The notes beneath the pieces were generated by a model. The model worked only from the letters and a program-made list of their open reading frames with translations. It was not told where the DNA came from and searched no databases. Both the position numbers and the translations under genes were made by a program. From assembly GCA_002633025.1 (NCBI GenBank), contig NMRB01000218.1:155437-219436 (forward strand): a stretch of DNA of 64,000 nt. Direction: 5' to 3'. Of this stretch, positions 32,101-43,187 are shown one piece after another. This DNA comes from Notospermus geniculatus (Eukaryota > Nemertea > Pilidiophora > Heteronemertea > Lineidae). Each line of letters begins with the position of its first letter. Position 1 is the stretch's first letter.

Positions 32101-32614
32101 TGCTTCTGCCATCGCAAAACTCGTGTCATGTTTGAAGGAGCTAAAGCCGTGGCTGAGGCAGAATGGACTTAAGCAAAATGATGACAAAACTGAGTTTATT
32201 GTGTTTTGTCCCAAAGCTTTGAATGGCGTCACTGCGGCGTTGTCTCTTGAGGTAGGCGGCTGTGTGATTTACCCCTCACATACCGTCAGGAATCTAGGAT
32301 TACTGCTAGACAGGAATCTTGAGATGGGAGATCATGTACGGCACATAACGCGCAGCTGCTACTTTCATTTGCGAAACATCAGCAGAATCAGAAAATTCCT
32401 TACTGATGATGCTTGCAGAGCACTCATTCAAGCAACAGTAATTTCAAGGCTTGATTATGCCAACGCGCTTTTGTACGGCATCTCAGCTGATTTAATGCTC
32501 CAGTTGCAGCGTGTCCAAAATTCGGCAGCACGAGTCATAGCCAAGTGCAGGAAACGAGACCACATTTCGCCAGTTCTAATTGATTTGCACTGGCTTCCCA
32601 TGAAGGCTGGCTAG
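29153..32614 (+). pseudogene. LINE ORF2: APE endonuclease and reverse transcriptase
   Basis: The endonuclease part (29153-29700) has VIYRPPPS, LILGDFNFHV, LDLVITKSES and SRDHLAVLI, the APE-type motifs. The RT part after 31514 has NYRPVSNLPFLS, FQSAYKAQHSTETAL, LLMLDMSAAFDTIDHN (motif A), YGVPQGSVLGPKLYS (motif B) and YHLYADDSQ (catalytic YADD). The C-terminal region has IRKFLTDDACRALIQA and RLDYANALLYG. These are typical of L2/CR1-group elements. The endonuclease-to-RT text is continuous across the foldback element if it and one GTAC are ignored. Stop at 31624 and decay after 32600 make it a pseudogene. Confidence 0.9.
30414..31513. mobile_element. 1.1 kb foldback element in LINE, TSD GTAC
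   Basis: Inverted arms of about 310-320 bases begin AGTCATTGACAAAAGTTTAT and mirror at the right end. GTAC lies at 30410-30413 and 31514-31517. The loop (about 30735-31200) has no gene. The terminal 25 or so bases are shared with the element at 62445-63031, which is also flanked by GTAC. Confidence 0.93.
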
Positions 32615-33030
32615 AGTTGAATTCAAGATTTTACTCTATGTTTTTAAGGCTTTACATGGATGTGCACCCAGTTATATCTCTTCTCTCATACAGCCTTACA
32701 CACCATCAAGGACTCTGTGTTCTGCAGACCGGTGCCTCCTGTCTGTTCCTAGAACCAAGACAAAGAAGTTCAGCCAAAGATCATTCAGACAGGTGGCCCC
32801 TGGTCTGTGGAATGCACTCCCCCTGAATGTAAGGCTGGCTGAGACCGTACCGATTTTTAAGAAACTTTTAAAAACCCATCTTTTTACTCAGAGTTTTAGG
32901 TTGTCGTCTTCTCCTTAATGTCTTATCTCACAATTATTCTAATATTATATTGTTTTATGTACAGCGCCTTTGAGCCACGAGGAAGAGGGCGCTATATAAG
33001 TGTCGTATAATAAATAATAAATAATAATAA

Positions 33031-33720
33031 AGGATATCTTCTGTGTTTATTATGTCACAGTGTATAAGGAAATACTCGAAAGGTTTGAAGTTAACCGGGG
33101 CATCGCCTTTTATTACTCCTTTTGTACTATCTATTGCAGTCGGCCCTACATATATATTATAAAGCCCCAATAATTTTTTTGAATGTTCGTCTATAAGAAG
33201 TTTATAATCATCAACAGTTTTTCCTCTAGCTATCCTAAATAAAATTTGTATCTTGGCATCATATGGTCGTAAATCAAACGAAATCTTATTTCTATCTTTA
33301 CCTTTTGTTTGTAATTGATTTTTAAATTCCTTATTGAATATAGGCAATGTATAAAATCCATCCGGTATGATAATATGTTTTCCACGACGATCTTCATAAA
33401 TAACAAATCTATTATTATTTCTTGCCCCTAAAATATTGTAAAATGTACAGGGTATTCCTGCATAAACAAGTCTGATACTTTCTACATTTTCTACTTCCTC
33501 ATCCAATTGAATTGTTAAATCATTTGCTTCTTGATCAGGATAATCTTTTGAATCTATCATTAATATTTTATCCATTTATATTACGTAAAAATCTATGAAA
33601 TTAGTGTCAATGAAATTAGGGAAATGAAGCGAATTGGAACAAAAAACTACCAAGCGCATCTTATTTTGCGTGAGTGAAGTGTTGTTAAATGTCTAAATTT
33701 CAAGTGAATAATTGCCTTAT
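33031..33720. other. Right part of Polinton and flank
   Basis: Beyond the capsid start at 33575 there is no further Polinton gene. The FtsK-like ATPase, the Ulp1-like protease and most of the major capsid gene of a complete Polinton are absent from the window. No terminal inverted repeat could be paired. Confidence 0.5.
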
Positions 33721-34260
33721 GAAAAAGGGACAAATCTTCCTATATCTAGATCCACTAATTTCCCTAATACTTTGGTGGGAAATAGGAAAATGGTCAATTT
33801 TTGCACTGTAACACTTTTTCGCGGCAGTTTGTGACATACGACCAGGTGCGCCCACGGGTGCGCGCCCGAGTCCCCTCCGATGTCGATCGGAGATCGATTT
33901 TCAAAATCGCCGGATTGCCGGAGGAACAGCGGGCGGACACTGCTGGGACATCGGTGGGGGACTATACGGTACCGGCCAACCATTTTCAACTCGCCGGAAC
34001 AAAATCCGACAGACACCAGCCGACATCCGGCGATTACTGGCCAGTGTCCCACGGGGTGCCCGTCGAAAACCATCCTATTCAAGGATATGTGAAAGATATG
34101 TGGGAATATCCGTCGCAGGCCGCAACGTCGCAAAAATCTGCCGATGTCAAGATATCCTCCGGCGGCTGCTTCATTTGTGACTGGAGGCATACACAGGAAA
34201 TCCTCACACCAATCTAATAAACCGTAGACATGGGGCTCTTAGTACTAGAGGTATTCATTT
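33721..34260. other. GC-rich unassigned region
   Basis: Open frames exist on both strands (138 codons plus, 157 minus) because the region is GC-rich. The translations show no domain, and codon use does not favour one strand. It lies between the Polinton flank and the gag gene. Confidence 0.35.
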
Positions 34261-34299
34261 TCTCATTTCATTCATTTTTTAATGTTATTTGCTGTACTC

Positions 34300-35684
34300 C
34301 GAGGCCGAAAAAAGGCAGATATATCACCAATATTGCAAACAAATAAGACTGACAATGCGTACAGTAAAGATCATGCGGGGCTGCACAGCAGGGACACTCC
34401 CTTTTCTTGGCCTCCATTGGCTTCCTCTGGTCTGGACCTGGCTTAGCTTCCTCAGCATCCACGGGAAAAGCAGAAGCGGCTGGCTGCGGTCGCTTGTCAC
34501 CGTTATTCTGTGGGGGTGCAGGCTTGTCAGTTGATTTGTAATGATGTGATGGGATCACACGCTATTTCTGCTTCCCGTTCGATGAAGGTGACAAACGTGA
34601 GAAATGGCGGGAACCGTCCATGGGTTTCTCTCCATTTGAAGGATTCCCTTCCCCATCGTGCTACCAACCAATCAGGTAGCTTCCTCAGTAATTGTCTATT
34701 ATCGGCCTCATCGTCCAATATTGAGAGCTGGTTTCCTGTCACCGCCACTGCTGAGTGACACTGACGGAGAAAATCCCCAAACTTTCTCAATGCCTTTCCA
34801 TCCTTCGGTCCTACCCTCTGCCAGTTGTTGAGTTTCTCCCTGAATGCATTGGAGATGACGAACCTGTCACCAAAGCGTTTTTCCAAGAGTGCCCATGCAG
34901 CTGAGTAGACATCATCTCCGGGGAGTAGTAAGTATCCCTCCACCATCTGCTTTGCCGCTCCTCCCAGATAACGCTTCAGGTAGTGCACGCTCTCGGCAGG
35001 GGCCACCCCTTTCCCTTTTATCAATGTCTGAAATGCGGCTTTCCATGAAGGAAAGGACAAAGGATCTCCTGTAAAAATGCCGGGCTCTGGCGGGGGAAGC
35101 CGACTTATATTGATGTGTTCCGCGAATTTATCCAGAAAGTCTTGGAATTGCGTGCTACTGATAGGCTGCGCTGCCATGGTCCCATGGTCCTCTGCCACCA
35201 CAGGTTGAGTTACAATTTCACATTCCTCTGATGCCAAAGGGCGGATAAGTGTTTCAAGTTCCTCTGCCATTGCAGGCTGAACGAGAGTTCCACATTCCTC
35301 TGCCAATGCAGGCTGAACAAGAGTTTCATGTTTCTCTGCCACTGCAGGCTGATTGATCATCTCTCCCTCACACACATTTGCTAACAGGTTTAATCCATCC
35401 ATAGCGGAATAGTCCCCGTCAAGCGAATCTACCTCAAATTTGGCTTCCTCCAACATTATTTTCTTCTCTAATTGTAGACGTCTTAGCCGAGCTTCATTTT
35501 TTCGCAAGTATTCCTGAACTGCTTCCTCTTCTTCCATATAACGTAGTTGCAGCTTGAGTTTCTCTATCTTGTCCTCTCTGGTAGCGGTATGGGACATCGT
35601 AAACGTATCTTCTCTGTTGTCCTCTCTGGTAGCGGTATGGGACATCATGAACGTACCTTCTCTTTTTGAATCAAAGAGATTCAC
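34300..35684 (-). pseudogene. BEL/Pao-type gag polyprotein fragment
   Basis: Gag of a BEL/Pao LTR retrotransposon. After a coiled coil (EDKIEKLKLQLRYMEEEEAV...RLRRLQLEKKIMLEEAKFEV) and a repeat region with four or five VQPA(L/M)AEE-type units comes the DUF1759-like capsid part: LPPPEPGIFTGDPLSFPSWK, VHYLKRYLGGAAKQMVEGYL and SAAWALLEKRFGD. A frameshift near 34530-34555 precedes the zinc knuckle KRECPCCAAPHDLYC. Sequence after this is unrelated, so protease, RT and integrase are missing. The N-terminal repeat SHTATREDNRED / SHTATREDK is a short tandem duplication. LTRs were not identified on either side. Confidence 0.78.
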
Positions 35685-36187
35685 TATAGTGGCTGATGTA
35701 ACTTCCGGGGCAACTCAAGGAATGACAGAACGACAGTGTGTTGTGATAACTCTGCTTTGTTTTCTATTTCTCTGCACACACATCGTCCGTGAATCTGCAA
35801 GTACAAATACAAACCCTTGTTCAAATATCTTGTTGTCTTATTAAACAACTGTATTAAGAAATGTACCACCAATGTGGGCAATGACCAAAGAAAACTTGGA
35901 TGGAGAACACAGAGACCTACAGAAATTACTGCAGGCAACGGTGCTGCCATCTAGGAGTGACAACCGACACCACCGAGCACATGGAGTGAGTCACGTGACC
36001 TGAAACATCAGGCCAGCGAGGGGGTTTTGAAAGTAGGTCACGCCCAGAAAAATGCTACAAATATAATCACAGCCAAACGTGGCCACCTTGTAGGCTAATA
36101 CACTTTCCTTGGAACCTGGGGAGCACATGCCAGTGGCCAGACAAGGCCGCCAATGACGATTTTAGGGAACAGAACGAGAGGGGGCCA
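35685..36187. other. Upstream of gag; possible LTR remnant
   Basis: The 5' side of the minus-strand gag, where an LTR and primer-binding site would be expected, contains no repeat pairing within this window. No gene was recognised. Confidence 0.35.
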
Positions 36188-36196
36188 GGGGCCTAC

Positions 36197-36746
36197 TAGT
36201 CTCGGGCACCCAGCCGTTCAATCACTCCGCAAACTACGTGATATGAACGTCTGGGCCAGACCGACATTTCCACTGTAATACAGTGCATTGTGGGTAATGC
36301 TGTAGAAGGTCACGTGACATAAGATGGTTGCTCCCATTAATGGATTATATTTCACCTCGCAACCTTCCAAAATGTCTGAATCTGGCAATGAATCGATTGC
36401 TGAAGTGATCTGAAACAGCGTGCAACTTACGGAGTTCAATTTCAGGCTGAAAACTGAGCAGGAATTTGTGTATCCGTGTGGAAGACGTCGTCGAGAAATC
36501 CCAACTGACATTTTATGGTCGTCGCCATGATGAGATCACATGATCACTTCTCTTGCCCAATCAGCAGCCGGATTTGGATTTTCAAATGGGAGGAATCGGC
36601 GGATGAGAATGAATGACTAGCTCTGTTCCAGATTAGCCAATCAGCGACCGGTGATGAAATAAAATCACCGTCACAACAGAATCGTCGCTCTGTCCCAGAC
36701 CCTCGTATATGCTATGCATTATACAGGGTCTGGGCGCCCGAGACTA
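36197..36746. mobile_element. 550-bp MITE, TSD GGGGCCTAC
   Basis: Termini TAGTCTCGGGCACCCAG / CTGGGCGCCCGAGACTA with the 9-base direct repeat GGGGCCTAC at 36188-36196 and 36747-36755. The inner part is not strongly palindromic and has no transposase. The ends resemble the 525-bp element at 11370 (TAGACTCGGGACCCAG). Confidence 0.88.
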
Positions 36747-36755
36747 GGGGCCTAC

Positions 36756-37435
36756 ACCACGCACAAGGCCCATCCAGCATCCAAGCGGACAGAATCATCA
36801 AACATCTTCATTGGGGAAAGATCCTCTGGGCTAAAACTTGGCACACACAATGTACACATATTGATTTTATCATTCATTACTTGTTTCTAACCATTTACCT
36901 CTTGGAGTGCCTTATTTTTGCAATCTTTATGTGACAGCTTGACCGGAAGTATATCAAACCACATTGACAATCAATGGCGAAAAGCACATGCACCACCAGC
37001 TGGCGCGATACCATCACTTCCGGATCCTTAAACTTAAAGGGGCGCTTGCCCAGCGCACCAACAGTCATCATGTGTTTTGGTGGTCAATTGCTTTGAATCC
37101 AACAAAGTTAGATAAAACTTAATGAGGCATGTTTTGTTTTAAAATAATAATTTAAACACATATAGACTTCCCTCTAATAAAGCAGTTTATATGATTCTTT
37201 CAATACAGACCTTGGTGTACATTTAAATTTTTCAAAGTTCTCAGTGCACCATGTATCTGTTGTAACCTGTCAACGGGTCGTACCTATATTTTAGTGTGTA
37301 TTCTTCTGTGATCAGGTGATATAATTAAATCAAGAAGTTTACCAGCAGATTTTAAAATTTGTCCTTTGTTATCAATTTCTAATTTGCTTTAACTCTTTGA
37401 CGCCGGGCCATTATTGGGAAAAAACTGTCTTTTTT
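36756..37435. other. No recognisable feature
   Basis: AT-rich sequence without ORFs of note, inverted repeats or similarity to other parts of the window that I could detect. Confidence 0.4.
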
Positions 37436-37850
37436 GCAGGGAGTCCGGTCCGACATTGGTCTAGTAATTTTGCTGTTTCCCTTAACAGTACACGATTTCG
37501 AAGCAGCCTTTTAACGGTACATTAACAAGAGCGCGTTTTAGAACGTTCCTTAACATTAAAGCGAATCAAAAGCAAAAAAAAAAAGACTTAGAAATAGAAT
37601 TTGAAAGGGGACGAATTTTCAGGGAAAATATAAACAAACTTCTCCAGAATGTCACAGGCTGTCAAGTGCTCCTAATTTTCCTAAAATTCCTAATATTTTT
37701 TTTCAGCTCCTAAAATTCCTTATTTTGCCTCATTTTTGGCCGATTATTGCAGGGAGTCCGGTCCGACATGGGTCTAGTAATTTTGCTGTTTCCCTTAACA
37801 GTACACGATTTCGAAGCAGCCTTTTGACGGTACATAAACAAGAGCGCGCA
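37436..37850. repeat. 100-base direct repeat pair
   Basis: A block beginning GCAGGGAGTCCGGTCCGACA and ending ACAAGAGCGCG occurs at 37436-37535 and 37749-37850 with about four differences. The spacer is 213 bases. The unit carries no coding signal. Confidence 0.8.
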
Positions 37851-39550
37851 CGTTATATAGGCCGTCAATGAAGCCACCGCGACGCGCCGTTCACGCTCAG
37901 CGGCGGTCTGAACATGCGAGCGCTGCCATTCGACAGGGCCAGTTTTAAGCACACTGACATGCAAATGATTCCCTCAAATATTTCTCGGTGATGTGGCATG
38001 CCAACTGGTCATGTAGGCATATAGTATGGCAAAAGCGCTTTCCCGGTCAATCCCGGTCCCACAGCCAATTCGAAAGTATTTTTGCTCCATTTTTGAAAAA
38101 AATGTCGCTAAAGCCTCTTTGCAAATAATTTCAGCTCAATCGGACCAATATCTTTTTATCTCGATCATGTTCAGTACAGGCGTGGAGGAATTATACTGTC
38201 AGTATAGTTCCTCCAAGGTACAGGTGAAAAATATGTTCATTTATATTAGAAAATGGATTGATCTTTTATCACGTGAAGTCGTACTAAACTACTCAAAGCA
38301 AATAGGTATGTGTCTTTTGTGAATCATTTCCGCCAAGTGAGTCTGCCCTTCAATGGGAGAATGTCACGAAACACCTCGTCCCCAGAGGTAGGTGGCTCAC
38401 AGCCTCGAACCATTCGCTCCCAAACCCCTGTAGTACCTGATCCTACCAACCTGCACCCAGCAGTCGTGCTTGTTTGGTAGGACCAGTATTGGCGGCCATT
38501 TTTGGAGGAATTTTGCCAGTGACGTCACCTGGAACTTTTATATAAATTATGTAAATTCATTAAATTCTCAATACGACTGAAATACCGGAATGCAGATAGA
38601 ATGTGACCTCCATTTGACCCAGGAAATCCACCAATCACGAAGGTGTTTTTTTAAATAGAAAGGTATCAACATATATAATTCCTATTCTTATCAGCTGCGC
38701 CAGCACCGGCCAATCAGATTCACAAACGCGATAGGCAGGACCAGTCCTAATATATGCAAAAGTCCGATGTAAGATTGTCAGGTCCGGGTACCACTCTATA
38801 CTTCGTCGTGATAGGTATAGTTTAGATGCAGCACAACACAATGTTGCCTTTGCTTGCGTGCCCTACATACATTTATTTCATGTGAGCATTCGTGCATTAT
38901 GACGTCATACCCGCTCTTTGAATTGACCAATCGAAAGCTTTATTTGCAAGGGGTTTGTGGCTGAGTAGTCCGAGGTTGTATGAGCGACCTACGCATGGGA
39001 ATGAGGTTGGCCACGAAAGGCACCACCAATCTCGTAGTACCCAGCTTGGCCGAGGTTGAAGGTCGCTACACTGATCAGTGGAGACGACCCCATGTACTTT
39101 GGGGTTTCCAAGGCATGACACGTGTGTTATAGCCGGTGCATGAACCGCCCTGCCATATCTACCCGAAGGAAATAATAAATTTTAATGAAATTTCACACAG
39201 CTCTAGGAAGGATATTAAACATTTGTCAGAGATGTTTAAAAAATTCTAATGTTTGTGTCTCGAGAAATCTCGTCAGACGTGAAAGACGTGAATGTTGCCT
39301 ATGCTCCCACTTGAAGTCGCAAGAAAAATAGGCCTCTGTATGAATGCGCCCATGATCATGTGATAGACATATTCATGCGAATCGATGAAATGGCCTACCT
39401 ACCCTAATATCTGCCCCTAACACACTTGCAAATGACACTCACTTCAATAATAATATCACGACGCCCTCACATTCCGCCCCAAAACATGGAAACGGCGATT
39501 CTATTAAGAACTCCTTTAAAGTCCCAGGGTAGCTCTAAAGTGACGGGCAA
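37851..39550. other. Non-coding region with short dispersed repeats
   Basis: Contains a hairpin GGAGGAATTATA..TATAGTTCCTCC at about 38182-38215, a word also present at 59937 and 60826. The stretches 38380-38420 and 38950-39160 (GTCCGAGGTTGTATGAGCGA) resemble 52080-52150. No gene recognised. Confidence 0.45.
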
Positions 39551-39595
39551 GGTCAAGTAATGCGCCAAGTCACCTTGGCGCATGATTACTTGACC
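39551..39595. repeat. 45-base hairpin
   Basis: GGTCAAGTAATGCGCCAAG and its inverse CTTGGCGCATGATTACTTGACC enclose a 3-4 base loop, with one mismatch bulge. Confidence 0.85.
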
Positions 39596-39962
39596 TAGCC
39601 CTTCGCTCACCGCTCATAGTTTTGCAAATTTTCAACTGTCATTGCCGGTGTGACATCTGCCAATGTTTCCGTATCTCATTGTTTCCCTTTATTGCTTGGG
39701 AAAGACTATAACGTTTCTCTGTGTTTCCCGTATCGTCAGTCGTACCTTATTCCGTCTGACAATAGTAGGGGAACACTCACAGATGGGGGTACATTCAAAA
39801 ACGTCCGGTTCCTCATTCTATAGAATGCATCAAAAACAGAATTCTGATAGATGTTCTCTGTGTGAAAATGGAGTAGGCCTTATCACATTATTATTGGACA
39901 TGTTGGACTTGGTCCATGTAGACTGACCTGCTACACCACGATTAGCCTAGGCAGCATTACCT

Positions 39963-40290
39963 TTCAAGAGGACTTCATATCACTTGACCACTGTTTAGAG
40001 TTACAGAAAGGATCCCAAAGGCTGAAGTGCAACAGGTGTTTTCACTCCCTTTCAACAGAGGACTCAAAATCTCTTGACTATGTTTACAATAACCAGGTGT
40101 AGAAAAGTTGGGGCAGCTGATGGGCCACAAATGATCTGACTCGCTTTCAAGAGAACTCCAAATCTCTTGACCAATGTTTGGAATAACCATCAGGAGAAAT
40201 CATGGAACAGCTGAGGGGCAGCAGATGTTTCCATCCCATTTCAATTAAAATTGATTTCATGACATGAAGCCTCTTGGAATAACAAAGGAA
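39963..40290. repeat. About 93-base degenerate tandem repeat
   Basis: Four units start near 39963, 40050, 40145 and 40238, each with (C/T)TTTCAA.AG.ACTC.AAATCTCTTGAC followed by TGTTTA.AATAACCA. Similarity between units is about 65-75 per cent by eye. No reading frame is kept. Confidence 0.7.
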
Positions 40291-40311
40291 ATAAATTGTG
40301 TTGGATATCCA

Positions 40312-41566
40312 GGAACCATATTCATGAAACCCAGCTTAGTTGGTTGCTAGTTGTGTACATTGGGCGAGGTCAAGTGTTTGTGTGTGTTATGTGTTAACAG
40401 AATCTGTTAACAGATCTGTTAACTTCACCAGCTTAACATGGAATTCAGGTTAACAGGCTGTTAACAGCGTGTTAACAGGCTGTTAACAGCCTGTTTACAT
40501 GCTCTTAACAGCCTGTTGACATGTGTTAACAGCCTGTTGGCAAGGTGTTTGGCCGCCAGCATGCATCATCACACAGGATCACACAATCAAGCCATCTATG
40601 AAAAGAATGACCCTTCTAACACTTCCATGTATGTCCACAAGATCTTGCGACAACTGCTCATATTCGTCTAGCCCAGGAAGAAAAATACATTGTACTCCCT
40701 GGTGCAATAGCCATCAGGAAATCAACAACTTCATGGGTGTGAGCAATTACGGTGGGCTTGGGAATTCCCATGGCATAGCCAGCCTGCCTATCATATCCCT
40801 CAGATGCCACGTAGTGCAGTGCTGTCGTAAATTTCTCCCTGGACTTTTACCAAAACCTTTTACCACGATCTCGCCAGGCATGGAAGTCATCAGTAAGTTC
40901 AGTTATTTGATCTTCTGATTAGCGATAGTGGGCAGCAGTGGGCTCTGTGCTTGTTACTGCCTCTCCAACATGATTTGGTGCTCTTTGAAGGGCTACAGCT
41001 TGAAGAATTGGCTCAAGTTGCATGATTTCACTAAGTTAGCTGATTCTCAAAAACAAAATGGCTGCTAACAGATCTGTTAACATTTCACATGACCTTCTCA
41101 ACCTGTAACAGGAGCTTAACCTCTAGAGGTTAGTGTTAAGGAATTCTTCAAAAATCTAAGCTACAGCAAAAAGTGAACTGTTTTCTGGTCGAATGAGGCC
41201 AGAATAGTACTCTAAGTGATATTTAGAAATTTCAGGAATGATGCCCTCCTAATTGCCGAAATATTCAATTAGCAGATTTTAGGGGCTGAGATTAACTTAA
41301 CAGATTCTGTTACACTAACAGCAACTGTTAACATATCTGTTAACAGATCTGTTAAGTTAACATAATCTGTTTATTTAACCGCATGTTAACAGCATGTTTA
41401 GGCTGCAGGTCAAGTCTCTGATTAAGTCAACAGATCTGTTAACAGATCTGTTTATTAAACAGATTGTGTTGAATATACATCTTCACTTGACCTCACCCAT
41501 TGGCCTGTACAAACTGGGTGGTTTAGTAACTAACTAAGCCGAGCAAGATTTCGTGAATATCGGTCC
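40312..41566. mobile_element. 1.25 kb foldback element rich in GTTAACAG words
   Basis: Imperfect inverted ends GGAACCATATTCATGAAA / GGACCGATATTCACGAAAT (right end read inverted) are followed by AGCTTAGTTGGTTGCTAG-like text and TGGGCGAGGTCAAGTG on both sides. Sub-terminal zones (40395-40545, 41275-41470) consist of repeated GTTAACAG / CTGTTAAC words, forming many small palindromes. No target duplication was found. Confidence 0.75.
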
Positions 41567-41711
41567 TAGACTGGTTTGATTTCCAGAAAATATGACTGCA
41601 TGAGGCATTTTTGAGGAAAAGCAAACAAATAGGTTGTTCTGAATGGAAATTTTGTGCACCTGCCAAATCTGAGTTGGTCTGGGAAAGATGTCGTTTGCAA
41701 ATGTAAGATGT

Positions 41712-42214
41712 TATCATAAAGGAATCAAACAAAAAGGTTCAACTTACAAATTTAGCATTTGATAAATGTGGACAGTACCCCTTTAAACCTCAGCAGATTT
41801 GCATTCTAACTCTTCCATATGATAGGCAAGACCCTTATGTATGTTTAGTGCAAATTTTGTTGAATTCAGACTAGTTGATCTTATGATACAAAAGATCTGA
41901 ATTAATGAGAACCCCACGAACGATGAGAGCGCAGGGTCATCTGTCTACATTTGAATAGGCTAACGTACGTACATTTGCACATGGCACACTAATTATGCTG
42001 AAAATAGTTCTGTTACCCTCAGAATGGGAATCCAAGGCATCAAGTTGACAGATTCATGTACCCCACTACCATAAAAAAATTTGAAGCTCCTGCCTTATAT
42101 TACGTAACGCCAAAATTCAGGCAGTGAGAGACATCTGGTGGCAACATATGAACCGTATTCCTCAGTTACTTCATCGTTCGCAGTTAAACCTTTATGTTTG
42201 ATTCCTTAATGATG
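41712..42214. mobile_element. About 500-bp MITE, copy 1
   Basis: Inverted ends TATCATAAAGGAATCAAAC / GTTTGATTCCTTAATGATG. Its whole length matches 43542-44037 in the same orientation (about 85 per cent by eye). Confidence 0.82.
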
Positions 42215-43187
42215 TTATTCATTCCTGCCTGCCGAAGTGAGCTCGCTAGTCATGCCAGTGGTGCTATTCTGCCACTTTCTTGCAATTGATGGTGTTGGTG
42301 CAAAAAAGCCTGTGAGATAAACGGGACTCATGCACTGCGATTCGCAGTGAGGATTCTTCGCCCCGCCCATTCGGACAATGCGAAACATGAGAAAATATTC
42401 GGCCGTGCTATAATCACTGTATCTACTCAGTTATAACGACAGTACATTAAATATAGACCCTTCGAGAAAAATGGCACCCGTTTGTTTACAAATGTTTACA
42501 GCGTAATTTCTCCCAAATAAGACTTCGGTTTCTGGATCTAAATGCACATTTCACTTCTATGAACACAGCAGTGCATACCAGACAATTGGTGTGAATGTTT
42601 TGGCTGATTTTGGAGATGGAACTTTGCCAAAAGTATAGTGCATTCCAGATACCTAAGGCAAATCGCACTTGGCTAACCTTGTCAGTTTTGGTTATTCTAT
42701 TACCAACAGCTTGACCACAAACACAGCCAATAGGCAAGGTGACATGCATTATAAACTTCACCATTGGACTCGCCTGTTTAAGTATTGGGCAGTAGCTTGT
42801 CAAAATAGTGAACAGGGTCGTGTAACACTGCAGAGTTCAAAGTAGTACCATTTGGCTTAGGTATCTGGAAAGGACCATACACGTGTTTGCAAAAAAGCTA
42901 AAACAAAAGCCGGCTGGGGCTGGGACGGCTGTTTTCCTCGAAACCGCATATTCATAGATCAGCGGCCCACCTTTGTCATCATGTGACTGAGGTAATCCGA
43001 CTTATATTTATTCATAAGGATTCGTTCAAGTGCGATCATTGCTTATTCCACACCGCTTTTAGGACATGGCAACCAACCAAATTGAATACTTTCAGTATCA
43101 AAAGAATTTCTAGAGGGGCATACAACCAACAAATTACTCACGTCACAAGACAAAGAAAAACTGGACATAAACAAACAATACACTACA
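42215..43187. other. No gene recognised
   Basis: One segment near 42419 (GTATCTACTCAGTTATAACG) is found inverted near 44187. Otherwise it is a unique sequence with only shadow ORFs. Confidence 0.4.

Larger units (their letters stand above)
29142..33030 (+). mobile_element. L2/CR1-like LINE, 5'-truncated, inserted in capsid gene
   Basis: Non-LTR retrotransposon. It starts within the endonuclease domain and ends with the CGCTATATAAGTGTCGTATA 3' motif followed by a TAATAAA tail at about 33003-33030. Its ORF2 is broken by a foldback element (30414-31513), a TAA at 31624 and a frameshift near 32612. It splits the Polinton capsid gene and is therefore younger than the Polinton. Confidence 0.88.
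28930..33575 (-). pseudogene. Polinton minor capsid (penton-like) protein split by a LINE
   Basis: Single-jelly-roll minor capsid protein. The N-terminal part (33575-33035) starts MDKILMIDSKDYPDQEANDL and has SIRLVYAGIPCTFYNIL and IIIPDGFYTL, matching the typical start (..P.S.YN...NN.F...IP.GYYT..) of penton-like proteins of Polintons and relatives. The C-terminal part lies on the other side of the LINE at about 29140-28930 and has SDVFVRLP and KLRLWVTDEKNMKIKFND, the usual last strands. A TAG interrupts the C-terminal part at about 29070. The last 25 or so residues of the open frame at 32955 are LINE-derived. Confidence 0.72.

Noticed and set aside
29142-33030. Host gene with endonuclease/reverse transcriptase
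   Set aside because: The 3' tail, truncated 5' end and position within a capsid gene show a LINE insertion.
18579-33600. A complete, active Polinton
   Set aside because: ATPase, protease and most of the major capsid gene are absent, and the polymerase, integrase and penton genes are broken.
33801-34217. 138-codon ORF as a gene
   Set aside because: The opposite strand is equally open, the region is GC-rich, and no domain or conserved pattern is visible.
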